Source of the DNA: Gammaproteobacteria bacterium
Lineage (GTDB): Bacteria > Pseudomonadota > Gammaproteobacteria > Nevskiales > Nevskiaceae
Reading direction: 5' to 3'
Assembly: GCA_026398815.1 (NCBI GenBank)
Contig: JAPLSA010000028.1
Location: forward strand, 62,001 to 126,000
DNA length: 64,000 nucleotides
The notes beneath the pieces were generated by a model. The model searched no databases and was not told where the DNA came from. It worked only from the letters and a program-made list of their open reading frames with translations. Made by a program: the position numbers and the translations under genes. Every line of letters starts with the position of its first letter. Positions within the stretch are counted from its first letter, which is position 1. Below are positions 47,189 through 56,019 of this stretch, piece by piece.

Positions 47189-47275
47189 CGACATCGCCCG
47201 CGATTGCCGCGCCCGCGGCCGGGCGGCCGCTTACTGCTTTCACCACACACCAGAACTGACCGAGGAGAAAACCGC

Positions 47276-47875
47276 ATGGCCGAGCCCAGGACCCTGACCC
47301 AGATTGCCGGCGCGCCGCTGACGCCGTCGCCGCTGGCGAACGCCGCGCTGCTGGTGATCGACCTGCAGAACGAGTACCTCAAGGGCGCGCTGAAGCTCGA
47401 CCAGATCGAGCGCGCGGTGACCGAAACGCAGAAGCTGCTGGCACTGGCCCGCGCCAACGGTGTGCCGGTGTTCCACTTCCAGCACAAGACCGGCCCCGGC
47501 GCACCGATCTTCGACCCCACCGGCCCGTTCTTCGGCCTGATCGACGCCGTGAAACCTGCCGCCGGCGAAACGGTGATCGAGAAGAACTATCCGAACTGCT
47601 TCACCGCCACCGGCCTCGCCGAGGCGCTCAAGGCAAGCGGCCGCAGCGAAGTGATCCTGGCCGGCGCGATGACCCACATGTGCATTTCCGCCACTGCCCG
47701 ATCGGCCACCGACCACGGCTTCCGCGCCACAGTGGTCGCCGATGCCTGCGCAACAAGGCCGCTGCCCGGCGCGCTCGGCGGCACGATCCCGGCCTCGCAG
47801 GTGCACGAGACGGCGCTGGCGGAGATCGCCGACGGCTTCAACGTGGTGGTGAGGAACGCTGAGGCCTGGGCCTGA
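47276..47875 (+). CDS. Isochorismatase-family cysteine hydrolase
   Basis: A 199-residue protein with the triad D29 (VIDLQNEY), K103 (EKNYPNCF) and C136 (THMCISATAR). Members hydrolyse amides or vinyl ethers such as nicotinamide or N-carbamoyl compounds; this one cannot be assigned. GAGGAG precedes ATG 47276. It ends with a terminator. Confidence 0.9.
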   Translation: MAEPRTLTQIAGAPLTPSPLANAALLVIDLQNEYLKGALKLDQIERAVTETQKLLALARANGVPVFHFQHKTGPGAPIFDPTGPFFGLIDAVKPAAGETVIEKNYPNCFTATGLAEALKASGRSEVILAGAMTHMCISATARSATDHGFRATVVADACATRPLPGALGGTIPASQVHETALAEIADGFNVVVRNAEAWA

Positions 47876-47892
47876 CAGGCTGAGTCAGCCGT

Positions 47893-47921
47893 AAAAAGGC
47901 CCGCAATGCGGGCCTTTTTTA
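47893..47921 (+). terminator. Rho-independent terminator
   Basis: AAAAAGGCCCGCA-ATGCGGGCCTTTTTT, 17 nt after the isochorismatase-family gene; the A-tract also allows it to serve the convergent gene. Confidence 0.9.
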
Positions 47922-47938
47922 TATCGGGTGACGGCGGC

Positions 47939-48691
47939 TCAGCGCCGCTTGAAGGTCACCACCAGCACGTCGCGCCAGGCCGGCTGCGTGGGGTCCAGGG
48001 CTTCGACCGGCGTCACGCCGTGGCGCACGCGGCCGTCGTCGACCAGGGCGGCATCGAACGGATCGGTCAGGGTGAAGCTGCCGAGTTCGCGATCGTCCGC
48101 CGCGATGATGGTCGTCGTGCCTTCGACGATGTTGTGCCGGCGGATCATCAGCACCAGCACGTGGTCGACGCCGTCGCGGTGCGCACCTTCCGGCGTCGGC
48201 TGGCCGGCTACGCCGGGCCCGGCCTCGATGCGGAACTGATGCACTTCGGCCTTCCAGGCGGTCACCGACGGTGACAGCCGGCCGAACAGCCCGGCGCACC
48301 AGCGAAGGATCGTGTGCAGGCTGTCGCCGTTGCCGATCGCCTCTCCCACCGGCTCGAACCAGCGGGCAATGCCGCCATTCAGCGGGTTGTATTCCAGCCC
48401 CTGCCAGTGCGGCTGGTGCGGCTCGCGGACGATCGGCTGGCCCGCCTCGACCGCGAACACCGCATGGCGACGGCGGCGGTAGCGGCCGCCGTCGGCCATG
48501 AAGGTGTCCAGCGCCAGATCGCTCCAGCTGGCGCTGAACGCCGGCCAGTCATCCAGCGAACCGGCCGCCAGCAGGGCGCCCTGCATCGCCGTGCCACCGA
48601 CGAAGGCGAAGCCATCGGCGGTCATAGCCGCGCACAGCCGTGACGGCGACGGCAGGCCGATCACGGCGGGCTTGGGCGGGGGCAGGTTCAT
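47939..48691 (-). CDS. 2-oxoglutarate/Fe(II) dioxygenase (2OG-Fe_Oxy_2, isoleucine dioxygenase-like)
   Basis: The 250-residue protein resembles the PF10014 group that includes L-isoleucine 4-hydroxylase and E. coli BsmA-type proteins. The iron ligands are probably the His and Asp in EGAHRDGVDHVLVL and the His in RHGVTPV, with a following Arg near the C-terminus for 2-oxoglutarate. It likely hydroxylates a free amino acid; the substrate is open. Confidence 0.82.
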   Translation of the reverse strand: MNLPPPKPAVIGLPSPSRLCAAMTADGFAFVGGTAMQGALLAAGSLDDWPAFSASWSDLALDTFMADGGRYRRRRHAVFAVEAGQPIVREPHQPHWQGLEYNPLNGGIARWFEPVGEAIGNGDSLHTILRWCAGLFGRLSPSVTAWKAEVHQFRIEAGPGVAGQPTPEGAHRDGVDHVLVLMIRRHNIVEGTTTIIAADDRELGSFTLTDPFDAALVDDGRVRHGVTPVEALDPTQPAWRDVLVVTFKRR

Positions 48692-48760
48692 GACGGACGC
48701 GGATTATCCGCGAACGCGCGGCGAAAATCGTCGAGTCGAATTGCAGTCAAAAGCTCCGGA

Positions 48761-48846
48761 ACACAAAGGCACAAAGGACGGCAACAACAAGGGCACCAAG
48801 AAAGACTTTCTTTGTGTCCTTGCTTCTCCCCTTTGTGCCTTTGTGT
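48761..48846. repeat. MITE/REP-like imperfect hairpin with 17-bp perfect inverted ends
   Basis: ACACAAAGGCACAAAGG (48761-48777) and CCTTTGTGCCTTTGTGT (48830-48846) are exact inverted copies. The inner part pairs again (AAGAAAG/CTTTCTT with one loop base). The element is AT-rich in a G+C-rich gap between two minus-strand genes and contains no frame. It looks like a non-autonomous element; copies elsewhere could not be searched. Confidence 0.75.
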
Positions 48847-48888
48847 ACCGGGCTTTTCAAGCTTGCGTCCACCGTTCCTCACCAAGCC

Positions 48889-51303
48889 TCAAACCTTCTT
48901 CACCTGGATGAAGAAGGCCAGCAGCGACGGCAGCAGGATCAGCGCGCCGAGCATGTTGACCAGGAACATGAAGCTCAGCAGCACGCCCATGTCGGCCTGG
49001 AACTTCAGCGCCGAGAACGCCCAGGTGGCGACACCGAGGCTCATCGTCACCGCCGTGAACGCCGCCGCCGCGCCGCGTTCCTTCAGCGCATTGAAGAAGG
49101 CTTCGACCAGGCTCATGCCGTGGTGCAGGTGCACCTCGATGCGGTCGTACAGGTAGATGCCGTAGTCCACACCCACGCCGACGCCGAGCGCGATCACCGG
49201 CAGGGTCGATACCTTGAGGCCAATGCCGAGCACCGCCATCAGCGCGTTGTTCAGCAGCGACACCAGCGCCAGCGGCAGAATGATGCACAAGGTGGCGCCG
49301 AACGAACGGAAGGTCAGCAGACACATCAGGGTGATGGCGCCGAAGATCGCCGCCAGTTCGTGCTTGTCGGCTTCCTCGACCGCTTCGTTGGTCGCCGCCA
49401 TCACCCCGGCGTTGCCGGAGGCCAGCTTGAATTCGACCTTCGGCGCGATCTCGGCGAACTCCGAATCCGGCGCGTGGAACTCGGTGTTCCAGTCCTTCAC
49501 CGACTGCACGATGTGGGCAAGCGTCTCGCCCTGGTGATCGCTGGTGAAGAACAGCATCTGCATCGCCGAGCAGTCGGAATTGAGCAGGCCGGTGCCGGTG
49601 TCGATCGGCGTCACCGCCTGCGCCAGCACATCGCGATTGCGGGCCAGCACGCGCCAGCGCAGCGAGCCTTCGTTGAAACCGGCGTTGACGATCTTGGCCA
49701 TGCTCGGCAGGGAGATCGCGCTGGCGATGCCGTCGACGTTCTTCATCCGCCACTCGAAGGCGTCCATCGCGTCCATCACCCGGTGGTCGGTGCAGGCGCC
49801 GTCGATGTCCTTGGTTTGTACGACGATCGAGATCACGTCGACGCCGATCTTGAAATTGCCGGTGATCGCCGCGTTGTCGCGGTTGTAGCGGGAATCCTCG
49901 CGCAGCTCCGGCAGGCCGGAACCGAGATCGCCGACCTTCTGCTCGCGGGCGAACACGAAGCCGATGACCAACAGCACCAGGCTGCCGGCAATGGCCCAGA
50001 CCGCGGTGCGCTTTTCGGCGAAGTGCGAGCAGGCACGCCAGAACGGATCGAAGCTGTTTTCCAGCTTGAGCTTCTTGTCGAGCGTCTTCTGACCGATGTT
50101 CAGATAGGTCAGCAGGATCGGCAGCACCATCTTGTTGGTGACGATCATCAAGCTGACGCCGAGCGTCGCGGTGATGCCGAGTTCGCGGACGATGTCGATC
50201 TCGATCAGCATGATCACCAGGAAGCCGAGCGCATTGGTGACCAGCGCCAGGGTGCCCGGAATGAACAGCTGGCTGAACGCGTAGCGCGAGGCATCGGTGG
50301 CATCGAAGCCGTCGGCGATCGCATCCTTCCAGGCGTTGGTCATCTGCACCGCGTGGCTGCAGCCGATCGAGAAGATCAGGAACGGCACCAGGATCGACAG
50401 CGGATCGATGCCGTAGCCGGCCAGCGGCAAGGTGCCGAGTAGCCACAGCACCGGCAGCAGCGCGCAGACCAGCGCCACACCGGTCAGCTTCGCGGACTTC
50501 GTGTACCAGAGCAGCAGCAGCGCGGTGATCACGAAGGCGATCAGGAAGAAGGCGATCACGCCCTGAGCACCGGCGGTGATGTCACCGACCGCCTTGGCGA
50601 AGCCGATGATGTGCACCTGCACGCCGTCCTTCTGGTACTTCGCGCGCAGTGCTTCCAGCTCGGCGGCAATGCGCGGGTAGTTCAGCTTCTCGCCAGTTTC
50701 CGGATCGACATCGAGCAGGTCGGCGCGGATCAGCGCGCCGTGCAGGTCGTTCGACACCAGACGGCCGACGAGGCCGGCCTTCTGGACGTTGCGGCGCACG
50801 GTTTCCAGATCTTCCGGCTCGCCCTGGAAGGTGGCCGGGATGACGTTTCCGCCGGCGAAGCCGCCTTCGACGATCTCGATGAAACGCACGTTCGGCGTGA
50901 ACAGCGACTGCACGGTCGGCCGGTCGACGCCCTTGATGTAGAACAGGTCGTCGGTCGCCGCCTTCAGGCTGGCCATGAAGGTCTTGTCGAAGATCGTCGC
51001 CGGCGGCGCGCCATCGGCGGCCGGCTCGCGGATCAGCGCGACGATGATGCGGTTGGCGCCGCCGAAGGTCTGCTCGTAGTCCGTGAACGTCTTCATGTAC
51101 GGATGTTCGAGCGGGATCATCTTCTTGAAGCCGGCATCGACCTTGAGCCCGCTCGCCGACCAGGCGAGGAACACGGTCAGCGCCGCGAAGATGCCGAGCA
51201 TCAGCGCCCGGTTGCCGAACAGCAGGTTGGACAGCGACTGGATCAGCCCGCCGAGCGGGCCTTCGATGCGCGGCAGGTCGGCCGTGGTCTTGTTCGGGGT
51301 CAT
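48889..51303 (-). CDS. RND/MMPL-family transporter
   Basis: An 804-residue inner-membrane transporter with two repeats of a periplasmic domain and a group of membrane helices (about twelve in all). The signature regions are SIGCSHAVQMTN in the first half and GVGVGVDYGIYLYDRI in the second. Such MMPL-like RND proteins move lipids and other hydrophobic compounds (HpnN is one). It overlaps the YCF48-like gene by 4 nt and ends a four-gene unit with DUF1302 and DUF1329 genes. Confidence 0.92.
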   Translation of the reverse strand: MTPNKTTADLPRIEGPLGGLIQSLSNLLFGNRALMLGIFAALTVFLAWSASGLKVDAGFKKMIPLEHPYMKTFTDYEQTFGGANRIIVALIREPAADGAPPATIFDKTFMASLKAATDDLFYIKGVDRPTVQSLFTPNVRFIEIVEGGFAGGNVIPATFQGEPEDLETVRRNVQKAGLVGRLVSNDLHGALIRADLLDVDPETGEKLNYPRIAAELEALRAKYQKDGVQVHIIGFAKAVGDITAGAQGVIAFFLIAFVITALLLLWYTKSAKLTGVALVCALLPVLWLLGTLPLAGYGIDPLSILVPFLIFSIGCSHAVQMTNAWKDAIADGFDATDASRYAFSQLFIPGTLALVTNALGFLVIMLIEIDIVRELGITATLGVSLMIVTNKMVLPILLTYLNIGQKTLDKKLKLENSFDPFWRACSHFAEKRTAVWAIAGSLVLLVIGFVFAREQKVGDLGSGLPELREDSRYNRDNAAITGNFKIGVDVISIVVQTKDIDGACTDHRVMDAMDAFEWRMKNVDGIASAISLPSMAKIVNAGFNEGSLRWRVLARNRDVLAQAVTPIDTGTGLLNSDCSAMQMLFFTSDHQGETLAHIVQSVKDWNTEFHAPDSEFAEIAPKVEFKLASGNAGVMAATNEAVEEADKHELAAIFGAITLMCLLTFRSFGATLCIILPLALVSLLNNALMAVLGIGLKVSTLPVIALGVGVGVDYGIYLYDRIEVHLHHGMSLVEAFFNALKERGAAAAFTAVTMSLGVATWAFSALKFQADMGVLLSFMFLVNMLGALILLPSLLAFFIQVKKV

Positions 51304-52334
51304 TTCGCGGCTCCTGCCAGATCGAGAACGCTGGTGCCGGCTTCACCGAACAGCAGCGCGTGGCCGGCATCGAGCGGCAGCGCGGTCGAGTAGGCGGCGA
51401 TCTTCGCCGGCGCCAGGCTGGTGAAGGTCTTGCCGCCATCGCGGCTGATGCGCACCGAACCCGCCGAGCCGACCAGGGTCACGCTGCTATCGGCGGCAAC
51501 GCCGCCACCGAGCAGGGTCACCGGGCCGGAGCCTTCGGAGGCCGTCCAGCTGGCGCCGGCATCGCGGCTGACAAAGGCCCGCCCGCGCAGACCGAAGATC
51601 ATCAGGCCATCGGCGCCGATCGGCAGCGCACCGAAGTACGAGCCTTCGTACGGCGGCTTGACCGCCGACCAGGTCGCGCCGTTGTCGGCGGATATTTTCA
51701 GCAGCCCGGATTCGCCGACGATCGCCAGCTTGTCACCAGCGAAGGCAGTGATCGCGTTGAGATGCCGGTCGTCCTCCTCGCCTTCCGGCGCCAGCGCGCG
51801 GTCGGTCCAGGTGGCGCCGCCATCGGCGGTTTCCAGATACAGGCCGTAGGCGCCGACGGCGATCGCGTGCTGCGCGTCGCGGGCCTGGACACCGAGCAGT
51901 GGTTCTTCGTCAGCCGGCGCGAAGCGCTGTTCCTTCCAGCTGGCGCCGCCATCGGCGGTCATCGCGATCAGGCCGTCGTGGCCGACCAGCCAGCCGGTCT
52001 TGTCGTCGACGAAGTGCACGGCCGTCAGCATGGTCCGGCGCAGGCCGGCGCCCCGCTGCCAGCTTGCGCCGTCGTCATCGGAGGTGATCGCGTAACCGTG
52101 CTCGCCGACCGCGACGATGCGCTTGCCGGCCCGCGTGGCGTCATTGAGCAGCAGGCGTTCGACGGTGGCTTTCGGAATCGGCCCGGCCACCGAGCGCGGT
52201 ACCGGCCGGGGCAGCGCAGCAGCGTCGGCGGCGGCCGGGGCATCGGCCGGGTTCTGCGCCGTTGCCGGCAGCTGGGTGATGCCGGTCGCGAAGCCCAGCA
52301 GCGCGATCGCGATCCATCGTGGCGATGCTCGCAT
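51300..52334 (-). CDS. YCF48/BNR-repeat periplasmic protein
   Basis: After a signal peptide (to ATAQ) the protein carries repeated beta-propeller blades with BNR Asp-box motifs such as SDDDGASWQRG, TADGGASWKEQ and SADNGATWSAV. It is like the photosystem II assembly factor YCF48 in fold only; in proteobacteria such proteins lie beside RND transporters. ATG 52334 is chosen (MRASPRWIA); a Met five codons upstream at 52349 is also possible. Confidence 0.85.
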   Translation of the reverse strand: MRASPRWIAIALLGFATGITQLPATAQNPADAPAAADAAALPRPVPRSVAGPIPKATVERLLLNDATRAGKRIVAVGEHGYAITSDDDGASWQRGAGLRRTMLTAVHFVDDKTGWLVGHDGLIAMTADGGASWKEQRFAPADEEPLLGVQARDAQHAIAVGAYGLYLETADGGATWTDRALAPEGEEDDRHLNAITAFAGDKLAIVGESGLLKISADNGATWSAVKPPYEGSYFGALPIGADGLMIFGLRGRAFVSRDAGASWTASEGSGPVTLLGGGVAADSSVTLVGSAGSVRISRDGGKTFTSLAPAKIAAYSTALPLDAGHALLFGEAGTSVLDLAGAAK

Positions 52335-52433
52335 CGATGTCGTCTCCATGTTCGGAACCTCAAACCAACAAGGCCGGCGGATCGAACCCGCCGGCCCTGG
52401 TGACGATGGCTGCCGAAGCAGCCGTGCTGCCGG

Positions 52434-53768
52434 TCAGCGGACGCCGGACTCGCGCAAGCTCGCCGGCGTGAAGTCGGCCTGGGTGAGCTTCGACGGCGCG
52501 TACATCTTGTCGTCGCCGGTGCGTACGCCGAGCGCCAGGAAGCGGCCGGACTGCAGGTCGCTGTGGACTTCGACGGTGCCGAAGGTCATCGGCACGTCCC
52601 AGAGCTGGATCGAGTGGTATTCGCCGGTGCGGAACAGCTCGCCGCGGCCGTCGTACTTGTCGACCAGCACCGGCGCCCAGGTGTCCTCGTCGAGATAGAA
52701 GGTGCGCCGCGCATACAGGTGCGAGGTGCCCTTCTTCAGCTTGGAATCGACCACCCAGACGCGGTGCAGCTCGTAGCGGGTGTAGTCCGGGTTCAGGAAG
52801 CCCGGCCGCACGATGTCTTCCAGCTTCACGCCGCTCGACAGCTTGTAGCTGTTGTACGGAATGTAGAGGTCCTTCTTGCCGACCAGCTCGAAGTCGTAGC
52901 GGTCGGTGGCGCCGTTGTAGATGTTGAAGTCATCGTTGGTGCGCAGGCCGTCGGCCGCCGTGCCCGGGTTGTCGTAGGCCACGTTCGGCGCCTGGCGCAC
53001 ACGCCGCTGGCCGGGGTTGTAGGTCCAGGCCGAACGGAACACCTTGGTCTGGTCCAGCGGCTCGTGCACCAGCAGCACCGAACCGGCCAGGCGGGCCGGC
53101 GCGACGATACGCTGCAGGAAGTAGAACAGCAGGTTGTCGGTGCGCTCGGCCGGCTTCTTGTTCAGCGAGCCGAACTGGAAGTCGAGCTGGTACTGGAAGC
53201 GCACCGGCGTGTACTCGCCGCCCCGGGTGACCGCCAGCTGCACGTTGTCGGTCTCGTAGGTTTCGCCGCGATAGCGGGTCAGCGCGTTCCAGATCGCTTC
53301 GTTGCCGTTCTTCGGCGTCGGGAACGGCAGGCCGCCGTTGACGCCGAGCACGCCGTTGCCGGACTCCGACAGCTTGGCCTTGCCGGCGTTGGCCTTGGTC
53401 TCGTCGTAGTAGCCCTTCGGATAGACGCCGGTCCGGTGGGTCGGATAGACGTTGATCCTGTAGGCCGGGTACTTCTTGAAGGTGGCGAGCTGGCCGGCGG
53501 TCAGCTGCGCCTTGTGCTCCTCGGCGTTGGCGGCCGTGATCACCAGGATCGGCTTCTCGTCCGCGAACGGGTCCGGATAGAGGATGCCGGGCTTGAAGCC
53601 GGCCGGGGCCTTCACGATCTCGCCGGTCCAGGCCGGGATGGTGCCGGCGGCGTTGGCGGCGGCATCGCCGCCCATGGTGTTCAGCGATTCGGCGTGCGCG
53701 GACAGTGCCGTCATGGCACCGAAGGCGGCAGCGACCAGCGAGCTGGAAATTCGGTTCAGTTTCGTCAT
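52434..53768 (-). CDS. DUF1329 family outer-membrane lipoprotein-like protein
   Basis: The 444-residue product has a signal peptide (to SAHA) without a lipobox and the DUF1329 pattern (GTIPAWTGEI near the start, then QYQLDFQFGS, YNPGQRRVRQAPNVAYDN and WVVDSKLKKGTSHLYARRTFYLDED). The fold is thought to resemble LolA/LolB-type lipid carriers. It is always found with DUF1302 and RND genes and presumably hands a hydrophobic ligand across the periplasm. ATG 53768 is chosen. Confidence 0.88.
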   Translation of the reverse strand: MTKLNRISSSLVAAAFGAMTALSAHAESLNTMGGDAAANAAGTIPAWTGEIVKAPAGFKPGILYPDPFADEKPILVITAANAEEHKAQLTAGQLATFKKYPAYRINVYPTHRTGVYPKGYYDETKANAGKAKLSESGNGVLGVNGGLPFPTPKNGNEAIWNALTRYRGETYETDNVQLAVTRGGEYTPVRFQYQLDFQFGSLNKKPAERTDNLLFYFLQRIVAPARLAGSVLLVHEPLDQTKVFRSAWTYNPGQRRVRQAPNVAYDNPGTAADGLRTNDDFNIYNGATDRYDFELVGKKDLYIPYNSYKLSSGVKLEDIVRPGFLNPDYTRYELHRVWVVDSKLKKGTSHLYARRTFYLDEDTWAPVLVDKYDGRGELFRTGEYHSIQLWDVPMTFGTVEVHSDLQSGRFLALGVRTGDDKMYAPSKLTQADFTPASLRESGVR

Positions 53769-53785
53769 GAGCATTCCTCTGCGGT

Positions 53786-55759
53786 TCAGAACGCGTAAGT
53801 CATCGTCAGGGCGATGAAGTCGCGGTCCTTCAATGGATTGGCGGCGGTGCAGTAAGACTGCGACTGGCCTGCAGCGAGGCCGTTGCTGCCGGCCAGCGCC
53901 GGGTTGGGATCGTCCGAGCCGCAATACACGCGCCCCCCGAAGAACGAGGTGTAGGACAGGTCGATCGTGTAGGTGGCCTGGTAGTTGAAGTTGACGCCGG
54001 CGGTGACCGCCTGCGCGCCTTCGTTGAACGTCGGGCTGACGCCCTTGACGTCGTGGCTGAACACCGCGCGCGGCGACATGTTCCAGGCGCCGAGCAGGCT
54101 CAGGTAGTCGAGCCGGGCAACGGCGCGATAGCCCCAGGAGTGCTGCGTGGCGTAGCCGCCGTTCTGCACCGATCCGCCGGCTGCGTTGGATGCCGCCGCC
54201 AGCGCCGGCAGCGCCGTGCCCGGTCCGTCGAACAGCACGCTGGTCGGCAGGTCGAGGAAGGTGTAGCCGACCTCACCGACCAGCGCGAGCTGCTGGGCGC
54301 CGAGGATGGTCGGGATCACCTGCGTCGCCGTGGTCTGGATCTGGTGCGCCTTGACCCGCTGCCAGCCGCGGATTTCGGCACCGGCGGCGATGTCGGCCGG
54401 ATTCGGCGCGAAGTTCGACTCGATGTTCAGCGCCGCCAGCAGCAGTTCGGTGGCCGCCCGCTGCAGCGGCAGGTTCGGCCGGTAGCTGTACTCGCCCTGC
54501 AGCGCCATGCCGTTCGGGAGCTGGGTGTTGAACGACAGGCCGAGCAGGTGGATGTTCTTCGGGTACTCGAGGAAGTACGCCGCGCTGCCGTTCTGGCCCG
54601 AGGCCACGCCGACGCTGCCGCCGAGCTGCGGCGGCAACGGCACATTGGTGGCTGCCGACGTCGTGCCACTGCCGCGCCGCGCATCGGTCGACTTCAGCGC
54701 CGACACCAGCGGCACCCGCGAGTGGTAGTACTGGTAGTAGGCGCCGAACTCGGTCGAGCCCAGCCAGTCGGCGAGATAGCGGGTGGCGACACCGAACTGG
54801 CCGAAGCCGTTCGGCCGGTCACGCACGCCGGTACGGCCAACCCAGACGCTGGCATCGCCGCGGAACGGGCCGAGGCCCGCCGCCTGCGCGGCGGCAGACA
54901 GGCCGGCGGTGGTGCCGGTCGGCGGGAACGGGTTGCCCATGAAATCGTCATCGCGACGACCGAAGGTCACCACCGCGCGGTTGCCGTCGTCGCTGGCGAT
55001 GTCGGTGGTGGAGAAGTACGAGCCGCGCGGGTCGAGGAAGAAGTTGTCGAAGCGCGCCTGCACATAGCCTTCGGCGGTCAGGCTGTCGGTCAGCTCCTGG
55101 CTGAACGACAGCATCGGCGTCGGCCGGAAGGCCTCGCGCAGCTCCGCACCCGGGGCGCGCAGCCGCAGGATGTCGAGCGGATTGGTGGCGTTGATGCCAT
55201 TGGGAATGAACGTCGACTCGCCCCAGTTGATCACCTGGTTGCCGATGCGGACGTTGGTCGTGCGGTTGCCGAACGGCTTGCCGGACACGCTCAGGAAGGC
55301 GTCGAGCAGTTCCCAGTGCATCTGCAGGCGGTCACGGCCGCGCGGACCGAACTTTTCCAGTTCGTGGGCGACCTGGAAATCCATGAACTCGGTGCCGCGC
55401 ACGAACAGCCCGATGTTGTCGCCGTACCGCAGCTCCAGCTCGTGGGTCCCGCGGGCGATCTGGTTGACGAGATCGCCGGCCGAGTAGTTGAGGTTGCCGT
55501 CGTCGCCGTTGACGCTGCGCGCGGTGCCGCCGTTGGCGATGCCGACCAGGCTGTCGGAGCGTCCCTGGGCACGCCACAGCATGCCGTAGGACAGGGTGTT
55601 GTCGAGATTGCCCTTCACGGGGCCGAGGTCGAACTGGAAGGCGGTGGCCGGACCGGCCGCCATCATCGCGATGCCGGCCGCCAGTGCCACCAGCGGTGCG
55701 CGGCGCGCGATCGACGGGCACGCCGTCGCAGTTCCCTGCACGGGATCATAGCTCTGCAT
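53786..55759 (-). CDS. DUF1302 family outer-membrane beta-barrel protein
   Basis: The 657-residue protein has a signal peptide (to TAFQF), many amphipathic strands and a C-terminal strand ending in aromatic Phe (ALTMTYAF), as for BAM-inserted barrels. Stretches such as NVRIGNQVINWGES and GYVQARFDNFFLDPRGSYF fit DUF1302 members. It heads the unit with DUF1329 (17-nt gap), YCF48-like and RND genes and is the proposed outer-membrane channel. Confidence 0.9.
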   Translation of the reverse strand: MQSYDPVQGTATACPSIARRAPLVALAAGIAMMAAGPATAFQFDLGPVKGNLDNTLSYGMLWRAQGRSDSLVGIANGGTARSVNGDDGNLNYSAGDLVNQIARGTHELELRYGDNIGLFVRGTEFMDFQVAHELEKFGPRGRDRLQMHWELLDAFLSVSGKPFGNRTTNVRIGNQVINWGESTFIPNGINATNPLDILRLRAPGAELREAFRPTPMLSFSQELTDSLTAEGYVQARFDNFFLDPRGSYFSTTDIASDDGNRAVVTFGRRDDDFMGNPFPPTGTTAGLSAAAQAAGLGPFRGDASVWVGRTGVRDRPNGFGQFGVATRYLADWLGSTEFGAYYQYYHSRVPLVSALKSTDARRGSGTTSAATNVPLPPQLGGSVGVASGQNGSAAYFLEYPKNIHLLGLSFNTQLPNGMALQGEYSYRPNLPLQRAATELLLAALNIESNFAPNPADIAAGAEIRGWQRVKAHQIQTTATQVIPTILGAQQLALVGEVGYTFLDLPTSVLFDGPGTALPALAAASNAAGGSVQNGGYATQHSWGYRAVARLDYLSLLGAWNMSPRAVFSHDVKGVSPTFNEGAQAVTAGVNFNYQATYTIDLSYTSFFGGRVYCGSDDPNPALAGSNGLAAGQSQSYCTAANPLKDRDFIALTMTYAF

Positions 55760-55875
55760 AGTCGTCTCCTATCGCACCGGCGACCGTTTGCAGGCCGGTC
55801 GCCGTTCGGCTGTCTGCCGTCGTTTTAGTGATCGTGCGCCCCTGCCAGCAGGCGGTGCGCATCGAGTTACCGCTC

Positions 55876-55900
55876 CATCCCTACCCGTATGGGCGGGATG
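55876..55900. promoter_or_regulatory. Inverted repeat upstream of the DUF1302 operon
   Basis: CATCCC-TA-CCC-GTAT-GGG-C-GGGATG forms a nearly perfect palindrome, 117 nt before the DUF1302 start. It could be an operator or, less likely for lack of a T-tract, the terminator of the gene before it. Confidence 0.4.
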
Positions 55901-56019
55901 TGGTCGAAGGTATACGAGTCATGCGGCGCATTTGCAAGCACGCGACCGGCGCCGCCGGGAACCCGGGCCGCGTCGGCTGCGGATGTCGCAATGCAGCGAA
56001 AGCAAAGGGATTTGTCCGC

